Source: Aquila chrysaetos chrysaetos (lineage: Eukaryota > Chordata > Aves > Accipitriformes > Accipitridae). From it: DNA of 64,000 nucleotides. Positions 36,101 to 50,700 of this stretch are shown one piece after another; within the stretch, counting starts at the first letter, position 1; every line of letters starts with the position of its first letter. Made by a program: the position numbers and the translations under genes. The notes under the pieces were generated by a model. It saw only the letters and a program-made list of their open reading frames with translations. It ran no database searches and was not told the origin of the DNA. The stretch spans positions 25,760,001-25,824,000 of the forward strand of contig NC_044018.1 of NCBI RefSeq assembly GCF_900496995.4, read 5' to 3'.

Positions 36101-39100
36101 TTTTTTTTAATGAAAAATAAATTGGTGGTGGAATGTGGACAGGATAAATAAGGCTGCCTCTTGGCCTCTCATATAGTCACAGTGGAACTGGATTAGTGAT
36201 CTGGTATGCCTCATTTTGTGTAGGGACAGTGGACTGCATTATGCTCCTTGCTCGCCTTGTCTTAATGACTTCTACCTGCCTGCCTTAACCAGCCCCTTTT
36301 CCTGCCCTGCTGTTTGCAGTTGGTCCACCTTTCTTCCTAGATACAGTGCAGCAATATTAGATGTGTACAGAACTCTGATGCTAGACTGAAGTGCTGTTGC
36401 ACCTGTGTTTCCTATTGGGGATCTTGAACTAAAAAATTTTCTTATTTAATTCTGGAAATTACTTTGGTTCTCAAACTGTCATTGAAGTATACACTCAAAT
36501 GGTTCATTATTGGGCATTTTGTTGGCAAAACTCACTTGAAACAATATGATTTTGTTTAAAATTCCATAAAATCTTGCTGATTGTTAACAGATTGCAAACT
36601 TATGTCTTATTGTGAGAGCAGAGACTGTCATGCGGTTTGAAGGACTCTTTTGTGTTAATGTTGTTTAAATGTAAGCCATAACAAGATAAATGCATTTCTC
36701 AATGTAACAGTATATCCAGCTGACACTTGATATACTCAGTCTGCTTGTTTTAGAAAGAAACAAGAAAGAAATAAATTTAGAAAGTTAACTCTTCTGAACC
36801 GCAAACTATTCAGTCTGATAACTGAAAATATAACTTACATTTCTTTTTATCGTGCATTGAGAGTAGGAAATCTGCATTCTGAGATGGGGGATTTCACCCA
36901 CTACAGCCAATATTTAGCTGGTTTCTGTGTGTTGTGGTTTTGCCATTCATTCAGTCACAGAATAAATCTTTGTCATGTGAAGCAGTGCCAATCAAACGGT
37001 AAAAACCCGGAGGGGACGGATACATCAATACAACTGCTATAAGGCTTAATGTAATTATTTTGTCATGTAGTTGCTAATTTGCAAATCCCTAACAACTTCT
37101 TTGTAAATCCTGGATGTCCTTGCCTGCTTTCCTCACATCACCTTTTGTATTTCGTTCCAATTATACCAGATATGCTTTCTCATACCGTATCTTTTTCAGT
37201 TACTGATCTGAGTGTTAATGTTTCTCATCTAAGTCACCAGAAGCATATCTGCTAGGCAGTGATCTAAATGGATTCAGATATGAATCTGTCTAGTTGTCAG
37301 GATGCAATAACAATAATATTAAAACTAAGGAAATGCATTGTTTAATATAATTTTGAACTTTGTAAATAAAAATACTTGTTTTCCCCTTGTCGCCCACCTG
37401 GGAACAGCACAGTAAATTCAAGATACCGTTAGTCAGTAGTGACCACTTCTTGATGCCCTGTGTTCTTCTACAGAGTGGCAGCTACACCCTCCAAAGCCCT
37501 GTCCTCAGCCAGGTCTTCTCTTTATTGCCTCTTCTCGCTGTATGTTTGTGGTATCTGGGCTGACTTTGTTCTGTACTCCAGGGACTTGCATTGCTCCGTG
37601 CCCCTTTCCCCAGCTCCACCCATACCAGCCCCTTCTGTGGCACTCTGATCTATCTCAAGGACTTCCTCAGCTGCCCTGCTCCCCACTCTGGAAGCACAGC
37701 CCTTCTTGGTGCCATTGCTATTTCTTTTTGCCTGGGAGACCTTGACTATACTGGGGAAATGAATAGAGTTGCTATTCCAAGTGAAAGCAGTTATCATCAT
37801 CCATGCATTTTATCTGTGGATTGTGGCAAGTTCACTGACATTATGCGGGGGACTCTGTGGGTAACCCCTGCCTCTTTTCTGGTTTTCTGGCTCCAACAAG
37901 AATCAGTAGGGTTCTACTAAATGAATCCTGATCCACTCCTTGAAGCTTTCAAATTGACGAGGGATAGTGAGTGTATTGACACCTACCCATTACACGGAAA
38001 CAGGCATTAAAGTATCATGTAACTGAACATAGGGACCTACTCTGCTTGGGTTAAAATTGGTGTATCAATGAATCAGGGACTATGGTAATGCAAAATTTTC
38101 TATGCCGTTTTGAACACAAGAGCTGTATTTTGCAGTCACCGTGATAAAGTGCCTAACTTTTATGTAGCTAATTGCCCTAAATGAATAATTCTGTGTAAAA
38201 AATTGCCTTAGCTGCAGCTAGTATTTCTAGGCAATTAAAATGCTTCTTCAACTCAACAGTTCTTAATCCAAGTTCAGGGGAGCTTATTTAGTTATTAAAA
38301 TCTTACAGATTTGTAGTTCTTACAATCTTTGGAAATTGTGCTTAAGGATTTAGCTTCTGCTGCCTATGGTGGGAGAAGAGAAAAGCCAGTCATAGAAGTA
38401 GATTTGGTAGGCTGAATTGCACTGGCAGAATATCTTTGTCTTGTGCAGGACTCTACATGAGTGTAAGTAGGACATCTATTTACATTCATGAATTTTACTC
38501 AGGGAAGGTAGTCCTAATGAGCTACATGTTAGGTTTATATATGCTGAATTTAAAGCAAAGGCCACTTCTGTGTCTTGTTGGTATACAAATACTCAGATTC
38601 TGGCCAGCACACCTGTTGGGCAGCTTGTGTTTTAGAGGTTTACATAATAATTAAAATATAATTTCAAGCCCTGCATTGTATTACACACGTAGGACTGGAG
38701 TAAGTAGATCCTGTTCTCTGTTGTGTAATCAGCTTTTGGTGGCTGATTATCTGCTTTGAAGACTGGTAATGTTGTTGCGTGCTTTTAAGTACTGACCTCT
38801 GTACCAAGAATAGTATTCCTATCTTGTGTGCTTCACTTTCTTTACTCTGTCAATGATTACGTGTTACAGCCACTGTATTACCCTTTGGAGCTGAGCATTC
38901 AGTCTTTCTTTCATGGGGAAAGGGGGGGGGGAGCGGGGAGTAACCTCATCTTGAAGTGCCGTTTTAAGGATCCAAATTATGTTATTTGAATATAAGCATA
39001 TTTATGAAAAGAAAAAAAAATGTATCTGGATTTGAATATTATGCCCTTTCTAGCTAACGCTGAAAGTTTTACTTAGTCATTTAAATATCTCAACAGTGTA

Positions 39101-40876
39101 CTTTATAGATGAAATGTATACATGACTGGGGGAATTGTGGACTGCAGCTGGGTCTAAGGATTCCTGTACTTGTGCCTGTGCTTATGCTAGTGTCATGTTA
39201 TAAAAAAGTACGCACTTTGCCTCTTAAACACATTTTCTTTTGTTCTTTCCCCACCAAATCTGTATACATCTTGGGTTTCTGCTAGTCCTTGAATATTCTT
39301 GGACTTCACCTGCCTCTGCAATCTGCCAGTTCTCCTCCTCCCCAAACGTGCCATGACAAGTACAGCCTTTCCTCTAGCTCTCTTTACTCCACTCTACTGG
39401 CACTGGTTTTGCCATTCTTTTTTTTTTTTTTTCCCTCCTTTTCCACCTGCCAGATTCTAGGCTATGTACTCAGTTCTCCTCTTTCTTGATCTCCTGCTGG
39501 CTTCACTGGTTGGCACAGTTCCTAGATTTCTTCCCTCCTCTGCATTTTAGCACATCTTTCAACCTTCCTCACTGTGGGGTGATTCTGGAGAGTTAACTTG
39601 CTGGGTCCTGTCTTTCTGCATTCAGCCTTTTCTCTAGCTGTTCTGCAATCATTAAGTGCAAATACCGGCACACACTGATATTTCATGGGCCAGAAGCACA
39701 AAGTTATATTCCTGTGTGTCTCTTTCAGAGTTTTTATTTAACTTTGCATCTTTTCATGATGTGTACTCCCACTTGTCAGTGTCTTCCCGTACTCCCTGAT
39801 AATCCTCCTTGTACTGTTTTGTAAATCCACTATCTCTCTTTCAAATATTTCTTGAGATTCATTTCTGCAAGGACAACAAATTAAGTAGTTAGTCTAGGCA
39901 TATTAGGCATGATTTTACTGTGAATGTGTCATGTTCAACTCCACTCTAGTTACCATTTTTGGCCATAGACTTTTCTTCTGCAGATGAGCTCCCAATATGA
40001 AATTTTCACTGCTTAAGTGATGTTTTGCATTAACTTTGTATGTAGGAGATATGTAAGACATGCAAAAAAAAAGAGAGATGGAAACCTCTGTTCTGTTTCA
40101 AAAGCAAATGGAAAATTCATCAAATTTCACTGCTTCTATTTGGGTATATAATTTTACACTCAGATATGCAGATACTTAGGCAGCCTTTACCTGTGTAATG
40201 ATTTGAGAACCCATAGACAGTTGTTGCTGAATAGGCAAGCAAACTAATTTACTTGGGAAATCTAACCTTGCAGGCATGCATGCTTAAAGGAATGTGACTT
40301 GAAGTTCAAATTATGCTAAACTATGAGCTTAAGTTCATATTATATTTAATATCTAATACAGTGAGATGCATAAAGGCACATAAGGTAGCTGATCTATCAT
40401 AATTTCAATTAATAGTATTTCTGATTATGAATGGAATTAAATGTATATTTCAGTATAAGGAAAGACTAGATGCAAGATCAGTATTAAAGAAAAAATATAA
40501 TTTAGGTCATCTGTGACATATTTGACTCTTTTCAAAATCTCCTCTTATCCCATTTAACAAAACCAATACTCTTGTTGATGTCGGCTGCTCCTGACTTGCT
40601 CACTTTTGTTGATGCATGCTATCTGCCTTCCTAAATCACCTGGGCAACTTACTGTGGTGTACATTCAAAGAAAGTTATTTTGAACCTCAGACAGTAAGTT
40701 TCTCAGAGCTAAGAAATTTTAGCTCAAGTATTCTGATTTTCTTTGGATCTTTACAGTAATCGATGGTGTGAAGTAAATACAATATGGACCTATCAAGTGA
40801 TGATAATTTCTGTAAAAGGAACTGGCTTACATTCATTATAAGAACTTGTCTTTTTTGTTTCTTTTTAATCCCACAG
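33170..40876 (+). other. AGPAT5: AGPAT5 intron 4 (7.7 kb)
   Basis: AT-rich intron. It contains a hairpin-forming inverted repeat at 33525-33548, a 19-T run near 36,090, and pyrimidine-rich stretches at about 37,440-37,740 and 39,240-39,870. The pyrimidine-rich stretches give spurious frames on both strands. No transposon or nested gene was recognised. Confidence 0.85.
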
Positions 40877-40967
40877 ATGTATTTAGTGATTTTTCCAGAG
40901 GGGACTCGATACAATCCCGAAATACCAAAAGTCATTGCAGATAGTCAATCATTTGCTGAAAAGGAAG
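40877..40967 (+). CDS. AGPAT5: AGPAT5 coding exon 5 (FPEGTR motif)
   Basis: This 91-nt exon encodes residues 166-195 plus one base (MYLVIFPEGTRYNPE...FAEKE). FPEGTR, residues 171-176, is acyltransferase motif III, which contributes to binding the phosphate of lysophosphatidic acid. Identity to human is high up to NPE and lower in the following linker. The acceptor is ATCCCACAG and the donor is AAG|GTAAGC. Confidence 0.96.
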
Positions 40968-42512
40968 GTAAGCAAAAAAAGTTTTGAAATCATCCTTTTG
41001 TTATGGTGTTAACATATGTTATATAATATGAAGATGATCCTGCCTTTAGCCTACCTGATTGATACTTGAGGGTTAGAATAGCATAAACCAGTGTTTCTCT
41101 TACCACAGAGTAAAATGAGGTAGCTTATATATGGACATTTCATGTAGTTCACATTGTGCAAGAGTATTAATTCTCAAGAAAGCTCTGTTTAGTTTCTGTC
41201 TATATCTGTGTATTTACGGACACTTCTTTTCTTGCTCCTTCAGGGACATAAGAATTACCTGCACTGCATCAGGGCACTGTTCTATCTAAGTTGACATTAT
41301 AACTTCAATTACAGTTGTTACTCAATATAAAGAATATTTTGCATACAGATTGTCGTGCCTTAGAAGAGAGAGTCTTCCATCACTTCATTTTTAATTACTG
41401 TTAGTACTACCATGGCTTGTTTGTTTTGTTCCTCTCTCACCTTCCAGTCTCACCCTTCCTTGGCTGAACTTTATTCTGTAGTCACTTTGATTTTTGGCAT
41501 TGTCTCTATAACCACAGATGGAATTACTTCATCTTTGGAAAGGCTTGCAAGAAATCTAGGGGTCCCAAGCTTTTTCATTTTTTCTCACGTCATATGCACA
41601 ATACACGTAAACTTTTAAGTCCAATGGTTCAGTGAACATGTTTCCTGGTTTTGTTTTTTCCTGTTGACGAAAAGTGAAATAATTCACTCTGAAGGTAAAG
41701 AATAACAAATAGGTCTGGTAAATTCATTTCTGTGACACACTGAAATGAATTCACAAGTCTGTGAATCAGCCTGTTGATATCATCAAGCTATTAAGTATTG
41801 TTAGCTCTTGTCCAAAAGGATACATGCTTTTCTTCTCCTCCTCGGGAAGAATGGAATTTGTTTGCGTGTATGAGCAGGAGAGCTTAAGTCATAATGTATT
41901 CATCGCTTCAGTTTCCTGTTGGAAATGAAAGTCAAATGTTTCATTTAGGTTGGTGGTTCTTTGAGAGTTCAGAGGAGGGTGTTTGACAGGGTTTTTTTTC
42001 CCCTCTCCTCCTTTTTCAGGGGAAAGAAAGGCCTTTCATTGTCATTATTATTATCTCAATAAACCTCTTAATTACAGTCTGCAAAACAGTAAAACACTGC
42101 TTTTGTGCTTTCACAGCACCTGTTCATTTCTTCTCGTGCTTTTCTCTCTGGTATTGTTCTGCTTTTATTTTGTAAGGGTTACTCCTTTTAAAAACTCTCA
42201 AGACAAGTATTTATTAAACAAGAAGCATCACCAATTCTAGTGCAGAATCCTCTTGATCTGCTTTTCCCCACTGCTAAATCCTCTTGTTGTTGGTCTCTCT
42301 TCAACTTTTTATGTGGAGAGAATGGGAAGCAGTCTGCCTGGGACCCTGCTCCCCTGCGTGTTCATGCAAAGATTGATATTCACTTGAATTAGAGCGTCCC
42401 TCATACAAGCATGCTGAGAAGCAGGGATGGCTGACACTGGAAGCTGCGTACCAAACTATTCTGATGACTAAGAGCCACTAGGCACACACCAGTACAAGGC
42501 AAATACCAGTAC

Positions 42513-42780
42513 ATCGGGGAGCTGCGAGGACGGGGAGCTCTGCGTGGCCGCTGGCAGGAGATAACGGTGACTCCCTGGGGTCCCACCATGCCGCTGTGCA
42601 GCGGTGCTGGCCCTGGCTTGCGGCTTCCACCCAGCAGCCCCAGTGCCACCACAGTCCTGGCTGGTGGCCGTGTGCTGGGGCTGCAGCGTGGGAGCTGTGA
42701 CCAAGTGCCTCACCAGCTGGTCACGTGTAGATTGAGTGCTGGCCGTGCTCCTTGTAAGCGTGCGAGGGCTGTTATGTGAC
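42513..42780. other. Isolated GC-rich patch in intron 5
   Basis: About 270 bp are clearly richer in G, C and CpG than the sequence around them. Frames are open on both strands (for example plus 42567-42779 and minus 42468-42806), but none has a domain, a splice context or similarity I recognise. It may be a regulatory island, a fragment of an unrecognised repeat or an unannotated exon. Confidence 0.5.
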
Positions 42781-44767
42781 ACTGCTGAGCTGAACTGAAA
42801 CCGCACAATTGCATGCTTGTCTAAAAGATCCCAGAGGCTTCTTATTTCCTACAGTTTTAGGAGAGGTAGCAATACCCAGTAGTTCTGCCAGTCAGAGAAA
42901 TGAGTATGTACTGTAACTTGCAGTTTAAAATTTGCACTTCATTCCTCGTGGGGATGTAAAGGAGTCTGATAATTTAGTCTTGTCATCTTAGTATATTTGT
43001 CACAGCGCACACTGCTTCAGTGGTGGCTTTACAGACATGTAGGGGAATTTTTTTGTTTTATACCTTGAAATGTAAGCTTTATAATTATTTTTTTCCCTAG
43101 ATTTTTGCACAATTTTATGTTGAGAAAATAGTGCAAGTATAATATTGGAAAAAGTGGTTTAATTAAGAAGAATTAAACTTCAAATTCATGTTAGGACCAG
43201 AGATATTGTACCCAAAGATAACTAAGCTATTCCTAGAGCACAAGCAGAACTCATGTTTATCATGCTGTCTGAAATACTGGTTGTGACATAAGTGTGTGTG
43301 TATGTTTTAGTAGTTTTGCAGAGAGGGAGTATGAAAAGGGTTGTGTTTACTTTTACTCTCCATGGGCTGGATTCTCTTCTAGAGAAGGTTCATTGGTTTA
43401 AGCAGAATTATTGGGCTGAACTTAATTACCTGGTCTTAGTGTGACCAGCTGATGAGCTGCATCTCATATCTTGATGTTCTTTTTAAGTAAACACCAGTTT
43501 TGGACACAGTTACTGCCTCTTTACAATTGGTCCTAGGACCAGTTCAACAAAAATAAATGTAAAAAAAACCCAAAAGGCTTAGGTTGACATCCCAAGGAAT
43601 ACTTTGACATTGCTGGTTTCAACTATTATGTCTTTCCTCATTGATATAAATATATAAACAAATCTTATCTGTCTATGAATAGGATGGAAGGATATCAAAC
43701 AGCAAAAGAATTTAAAGGTGATTGAGGTTGCCCTTGAAAGAGAGGCAACTTTTTAAAATACTGATAATACTTCATGTTACAGTTTGTTCTGCCATAGAAC
43801 TTGGGTTCTACACAAAATCAGACTCCTAGCAAGAGCAGATGGTTTTCCTCTTTGTGAAACACAAGCAAATCAAACACACAGGGTAGATCCAATAGGTCTG
43901 GGTAGATCTGGGTATGAGTGAGTTGAAACTGAAGGCTACAAAGCACAGAGAAACTTCTTGGGAAGGAGTAGGACCATGTACTTTCTTACTATTTTTAGAA
44001 GGAAATAAAGGATATCATACAGTAAAAAATCCATGGACTGGTCTTTCAAATATGTCATTAACTACCTTGCCAAGTTCAAGTTGAATGTACTGCCAGGTTT
44101 TTGTTTATTAAAACTAAACAATGCCAGAAACATCTAGAGGTAAAAATTACTAAAATTAGAGCATTAATATTGATGGTTTTCGTGTTGGAGACTGACACAA
44201 GGGTATCAGCCTTCAGCACTGATAGATTTGACACAGCAAAACTCTATTCTAATTAATGTGAACTCAATTGTACGATAAAGTTGTGTCCACAGTTGTATTC
44301 AGTGAGATACAGAAAGTTGGTTACTTTCAGGAATACTGGTTTTATGGTGAGGAACTGAGAATGTTGTCATCTAAGGGTAATGCTAATACCCTCAGAAACT
44401 GAAGATTACTCATTCTAAACATTTTACAAGTGCCAGAAAATTCCAATCAGATCAGATTCTTACCCAGGAAAGAACAGGAAGCATTTTAAACTCAAAATAC
44501 ATTTGTTTGATTCTGTTGGGGAAGGAAAGATACACTTCCTGACATTCACAAACAAAAGCAAAAATTACCTCTCTAAAACTAAGTTGTTTGGTTATTTGTG
44601 GTAGGATTAATGCAGGAGTTTTTCATAGAAGAAGTTAAATTCTGTGGAGTTGAGAAAATTAATCCAGTATTTATCTTTGTTGGCCAAAATAGCAATATTT
44701 GCTGGGGTTTCACAGCCACAGCAAACCACATAAGCAATGTTGCCAGAATATCAGATGAAGCCATGTG

Positions 44768-45733
44768 TGTTTTGGGTTTGTGTGGCGGGTTTTTGGTAGC
44801 GGGGAGGGGCCGCAGGGCCGGCTCCTGTGAGAAGCTGCCAGAAGCTTCCCCAGCTCCACGTCGGACCCGCCGCTGGCCCAGGCCGAGCCCGTCAGCGACG
44901 GCGGTAGCGCCTCTGGGAGAACAGCCTTGAGAAGGGGAACCTGCAGTGAGTGGGGGGATCGGGATGGGAGAGGAACCCCTGTGCGGATACGAGGGGAGTG
45001 AGGAAGGAGGGGAGGAGGAGCGGGGGAGGAGGGGATGCCCCCGCAGCCCGTGGGGAGACCAGACGGCAGGCTGTCCCCCCCCAGCCCACGGAGGGGAGCG
45101 GGGGAGCAGATGCCCACCTGCAGCCCGGGGAGAGAGGAGCCCACGCCGGAGCAGGGGGATGGGTGCCCCCCAGGATGGCCGGGACTCCAGGGGAAAGCCC
45201 GCGCTGGAGCAGGCTGTGCCTGGAGGACTGCAGCCCACGGAAAGGACCCACGTTGGAGAAGTTTGTGAAGGACTGTCTCCCGTGGGAGGGACCCCACGGC
45301 GGAGCAGGGGACGAGTGAGGAGTCCTCCTCCCCCTGAGGAGGAAGGAGCGGCAGAGACAAGGTGTGAGGAACTGACCCCAACCCCCATTCCCCGTCCCCC
45401 TGCGCCGCCGGGGGGAGGAGGGAGAGAGAACAGGGAGTGGGGTTGAGCTGGGAAGGAGGGAGGGGTGGGGGAAGGTGTTTTAAGATTTGGGTTTACTACT
45501 CATTATCCTTGTTTTGATTTAATTGGTAGTAAATTAAATTGATTTTGTTTCTTCCCCAAGTTGAACCTGTCTTTTCCCTGTGACCATAAGTGGTGAGTGA
45601 TCCCTCCCTGTCCTTGTCTCAACCCACGAGCCTTTCTTTATATTTTCTCCTCCTCATCCCACTGGGGCCGTGAGGGAGGAGTGAGTGAGCGGCTTCATGG
45701 TGCTTTGTTACCGGCTGGGCTTAAGCCATGACA
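44768..45733 (-). mobile_element. Solo ERV LTR, copy B, in intron 5
   Basis: This 966-bp element runs TG...CA with perfect 5-bp target-site duplications, ATGTG at 44763-44767 and 45734-45738. It is nearly identical to copy A along its whole length, with the same minus-strand orientation, and so lies antisense to AGPAT5. The high similarity to A suggests both inserted fairly recently from one family. There are no internal retroviral genes and no partner LTR, so it is a solo LTR left by recombination. Confidence 0.93.
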
Positions 45734-47775
45734 ATGTGTCAGGTTTTCTCATTTCTGTCAGAGGCAAATGAAACCCCCCACTTCCAAGGCCATGGGGATA
45801 TGTGCCATGTAGCTGGATTTGAACCTGATACACCTAGTTGTCCTCTCCTGAATGGAAAGTGGGTGGCTGTGTGAGATGATTCCAGCAATTGCTACCAGGA
45901 TGGGCGCTCTCTTTCTCCATGTTTCAGTATGGTTGGTGACTCATGTTTCTAATATGACATTTTGTAAGATTCTGATAATAAAATTAAATATTTCTTCCTC
46001 TGCTCTCTCAAAGATCTAAGAATGCAATAGCATGTGTTTTGCCCCTTGTCTCCTGAGCTTCTGCCTTCCAATATTTAAGTATATAGTCAGTAACCTTAGC
46101 TTAGAGTTCCCTTTAGTTTTCCATTGTATGGGAGTAGTTGGCTAACGTGATTCCCATCTTCAAAATCTGATGCAGTCATTCAGTTGACTTACATATTGGT
46201 GACCCCTTTTAGGCTCCGATCTATTAGTTTAGGCATCTCAAAAGTGCAGCGATTCTTCCACACCGCTCAGCAGGCTTGAGTTGCTGAGTCCAGGGAATTA
46301 TAATATGTAGGTGGCACTCATATTTTCATAGGGATTTAACACTAATCTTGTCATAATGTTAGAAGTGGTAATTTTTATTTTATGTATTTATTTCAAACTG
46401 GAAATCTTTTAAGGCTGGGTATTTTTAATGGTACTGGACTATAGAACAAAATTTCTGTAAAACCCACAAAATACATGATTACTATTTTTTGGTACCAGTT
46501 TCTGGTATAAAATTTGTTCCATTTATATGTTCCCAAAATATGTATGCATAGATTTCTGATCATTTTCTAGTAGTTAGACCTATATAATGTTCCAAACAAC
46601 CACAAATTTCTTAGGTTTAGTAGAATATGGATTTTATCCAAATGTTAAGAAATGGCATTTTAAAAATTTGAAAATAAATAGGAATAATCCAAAACCCTCC
46701 TACTCCTAATGTTACTAACTCTGAAAAGTCAAAGAGAAAGGGGTAAGAAGCTTGTTAAAAAACTTGGCTTGCTTTTGCTGAATGAAGACAAAACAATCTT
46801 CCCTGGTGAAAGGCTTTAATGGAATTTTGTATTTATGTTTGATTCCTAACAGAGGTCATTTAATCAAGCAAACATTTCAGGTATTCATTTATTATCTCCC
46901 TTGTTTTTATGCAGAAAAGTGGCAAATGTAAATGTTTTTTAATGCTAAGTTTATCTTGACTAGTATCATGCTTTCTGCTAAGATGTTTGTACGTGCAGGA
47001 TATGCTTATCTCAAAATTGCTTTTACAGGTCATGTAAAAAAGAGGTATTTCAACGGAGCTAATCGAAAATGTTTCCCTTCTAGGTCTTGGCATTGGTTCT
47101 AGATTGTATTTTAAAGCAATCTGAAGTACTTAATATCCATAAATGTTATTTGGAACTGTCTCTAAAGAAAATAGCTTTTGGTGGTATTTTTTCCACACAT
47201 TTTCACGTAAGCAAGCTTGATGTAAAAGTGCACAGTGAGATGTGGAAAGAGGATATAATTTTTAAAAAGAGTAGGGTGTGGACCTTGAGCAGCATTTGAG
47301 AGACGTACCATTAGGATGAAGAAAGAGTTTCTGTTATTAAAAGTAGCCCTTAGGAAATTAAGTTTAGGAAAGCAAGAAGCTACCTTCTATTTCTGTAGAT
47401 AGCCATCACAGAATAAAGTGTACCGAAGTGTGGTGTGTCTCATGTTTTGCTGTGGGATGGTTATATTCTTCTTGAGGGGATTCCTTGCATTTCTTGTACT
47501 TTAGTTTATGGTAACAGAAGACACTTTTTACAAGAGCGTGCAATTTCATACTATCATCAGCTGAGTCCTATTTATGTAAGTCGATGGAATAGTAGCATAC
47601 AAATGGATGGGCTCTCCCACCATAGGTCATTTTATAAGCCTAACTCTGGACTCTGGTTTCAATAAGTAAGGCTTCGATCACTGCGGGGGCGTTCCAGAAG
47701 GCTGGTGGGAACTCAGTGTTGGGTACTTGGTGCACCCCCTGTAACTGCAAAGCTTTCAGTCTAATATCACTACTG

Positions 47776-47797
47776 CACACACACACACACACACACA
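47776..47797 (+). repeat. (CA)11 microsatellite
   Basis: Eleven uninterrupted CA dinucleotides in intron 5, followed by an A-rich segment. It is likely to be polymorphic. Confidence 0.95.
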
Positions 47798-50700
47798 AAA
47801 GGAAAAATAAGGATAGAAAGATCTAATTGGTATTGAAATCAATTAATTGTTGTTCACCCTGCTTTCAGTTTTTGTATTACTGTCAAGTAACATGGGTTGG
47901 GGGAGGGGGACCTCAAACTTATTCTGACATCCGCTTTCAGTGAGCATGTAACTTTTGTTGTTGAAATGTGGTAATGCTAATGTAATACTCATAGGGCATT
48001 CTTGATTTCGAGCTGGGTTTTTTTGTTGTTTTCATTGTAAAATGTGGTGTGTGCACACCAGGAGTACAAATATGACTAATGGAGTCCAAGTCTGAAAACG
48101 TAGATGGCCTGCCTGCACTGAACAGCTCTGTGAGTTTTTGGCCTGGATGAAGGGAAGAGGAAGAGCGATCTTCTCCATAGAGTTGTACTCAGCTATTTTA
48201 TATGTAACTTCACCTGAGAAGTTAGATAAATGATGTTTTGTTTGGTGTTTTTTGTTCTTTTGTGTTTAGATAGAGAATTCAATTCTATAGACATTTATGA
48301 TTTGGGCCTTTGTACTTGCCAAACTAAAACCTTACTTTCTTTCATTCAGTTTTCTGCAGACTTTCTGAAGTAAGTCTGCATCTTACTATAGTCTAGTAAA
48401 TGGATGACATTTGAAGTACCATTGCTCACCGTCTTTCTTCAAATTTTCACATTATTTTCTTCTTTTTTTTGTATGTCTCTATCATTTAAAAGTTAGCTAA
48501 TAGAGAAGAGCAAAGCTATAGCATTTTAAGGTAGAGTATTATATTATTAGACATCTAGTTCATTTTCTTTGGCATTTAAAATAAAATCTCATGACCTCAA
48601 ATACTTTGACTGAGAGTCCTAAGTTAGTATTGCACAACACTAAAAACAGTTTAAGCACAGTGTGTTTTGTGAATTGGATGTAGGCAGCTTGCCAAGGTAA
48701 CTATACTGTAACTACTTGGGTTTAAATTCTGTTATGTTGATTTTAGCAAAGATCATCAAGTAATTGCACGAAAGTGTGGTTAATGTTTTTATAAAACAGA
48801 TTCTTTAAAAGGATGTGCTGAACTCCTGGTGGTGCTGCATGTTTGTCATGCACTGGAGTGTTTCTAAATAATGGATTATGGAGTTTCTTCATTGATTTTA
48901 ATTAGATGCATGCTCATTTTGTATTTAAACCTTCAAAAGTTCACTGGTAGCACTAGCACATGGAGTAAGAGAGGCTTATTCGACAGTTGCACTTTGTAGA
49001 TTGTCACTGACCATCTTCACCAAAATTGGCCATGAATTCAAAAAACTCAGCACTGAATAGTCTTAGATACCTAAATTAATTTGTCTAGAGGATTCAGTTC
49101 TCACTGAAGCCTGTTTTTCCTTTTTCTTCCCCACAGTAATAGTTTGGTTAAGGGGAAGATGAGTTGGGCAGGAAAGGAATGACAGTGTTTTTAGAAAATG
49201 TTTGGGAATTTGGCTCAACACGAGTTGTGTTGAATGTAATGTCCACACTAATATCATTGCTGACACAACACTAGAATATTCAGTGCTTCATTTACAGAGT
49301 AAACATTTGGAAACATAACATAATTAGCTGTTTGATGTACCAGTTCACAAGCTAAGAAAACACTACCACCATGTTATGCTTCAAAATATTTACATGATCC
49401 ATATAACATTTTGCATAGGCAGTTATCACTATTGCCGGTAAAGCTTAGAACAATGACTTCAGAAGGAGTGCTAGTAAATAACCTTTTATCTCTGTGTTCA
49501 GACAAGGAGATTCCTAGCAAATATTAAGAAATCAAGATAATGATTGATACGGAAATTTTCAACCCTAAGAATGTTAGAGCAGTTTAGAAACTAGCATTAT
49601 CTCACAGTGTTCAGTAGATACTTTCATAAATTTAGATCAGAGTATGCTTTGCCCAACAAGGAAGAGAAGTTCAGTACAAAATCAGGACATAATATAATAT
49701 CTTTTGAATTGATTTTGCAAGAAAGATATCAAAAGCAATACCACAATACTTTGGTTTAGAAAAATTTCTCCATCAGGAACCAATAGCACCAGTGGATGGT
49801 TCTTTAAAAATGGACTGAAGCATAAGCCAATGAAAAATAAAGCTAGAAAGGAATAATTGTAATTTTGTTCTGCCACTTCTTTTTGAGAAAGATACACATC
49901 TTACAGCAAAATAGTGAAAATTTTTGCATAATATGCTTTTTTTTCCTAGAAGAACTTCCAGGTAAGTGTGGAAGAACTGTGTTCAGATCGTGAGAAGGTT
50001 TGGGTTTTTTTTTTGCTTGTTTTCATTTTGAAAGTCACTGTATATTAAAATTCTGGAAATGAGGTACACTTCTGAGCCCAGGGTATTTGTATGTTCTTAA
50101 GTATGCTCTGGGTGGAAGTGGTCAGCTGAAGCAAACATGGATATGAAATACTGTTGTTAAAATTTGCGGAGTGCTGTTAAATCTGGCACTGTTAAATCTG
50201 TTCTTGACATACCAATCTCTGTCTTGGCCTGGATGGTTAAAGAAAACAGTTGATTTCTGTGACTATGGATTTGTTAGTAGCCAAGTCAATTGTAATAGGT
50301 TGTTCGCATGGAAACAGAGACTTCCTCCTTGCTGTTGGTTGTCGGTGCTCTATTTTCCCCCTCCCTGCTTAGTTTTCTGCTGGGATAGTGAGTTGAATCA
50401 GCTGGTGGGAGGGGGGTGCCAGAGCAATACAAGGTTAGCAGCAGGAACAAGCACACAGAAGAGAGCAGTCAGGGAAACAACTGCAAGGATAAAGTGGAAT
50501 GTCCCGTTTTCTTAGCAGCAAGTCATTGCAGTGGGCTGAAGCTGTCTTGATTCTACTTTCCCCGACCTTTCCCAAAGTGAGGACCCTCAGAGTAACCATA
50601 TCTAACGTCCCAGAACGTGCCATTAGGAGAAGGAAGCAAAAGCAGGGAAGGCTAGGATCTATAGTAGAAAATAACAAGACATATTGAAATTTCTGACAGT

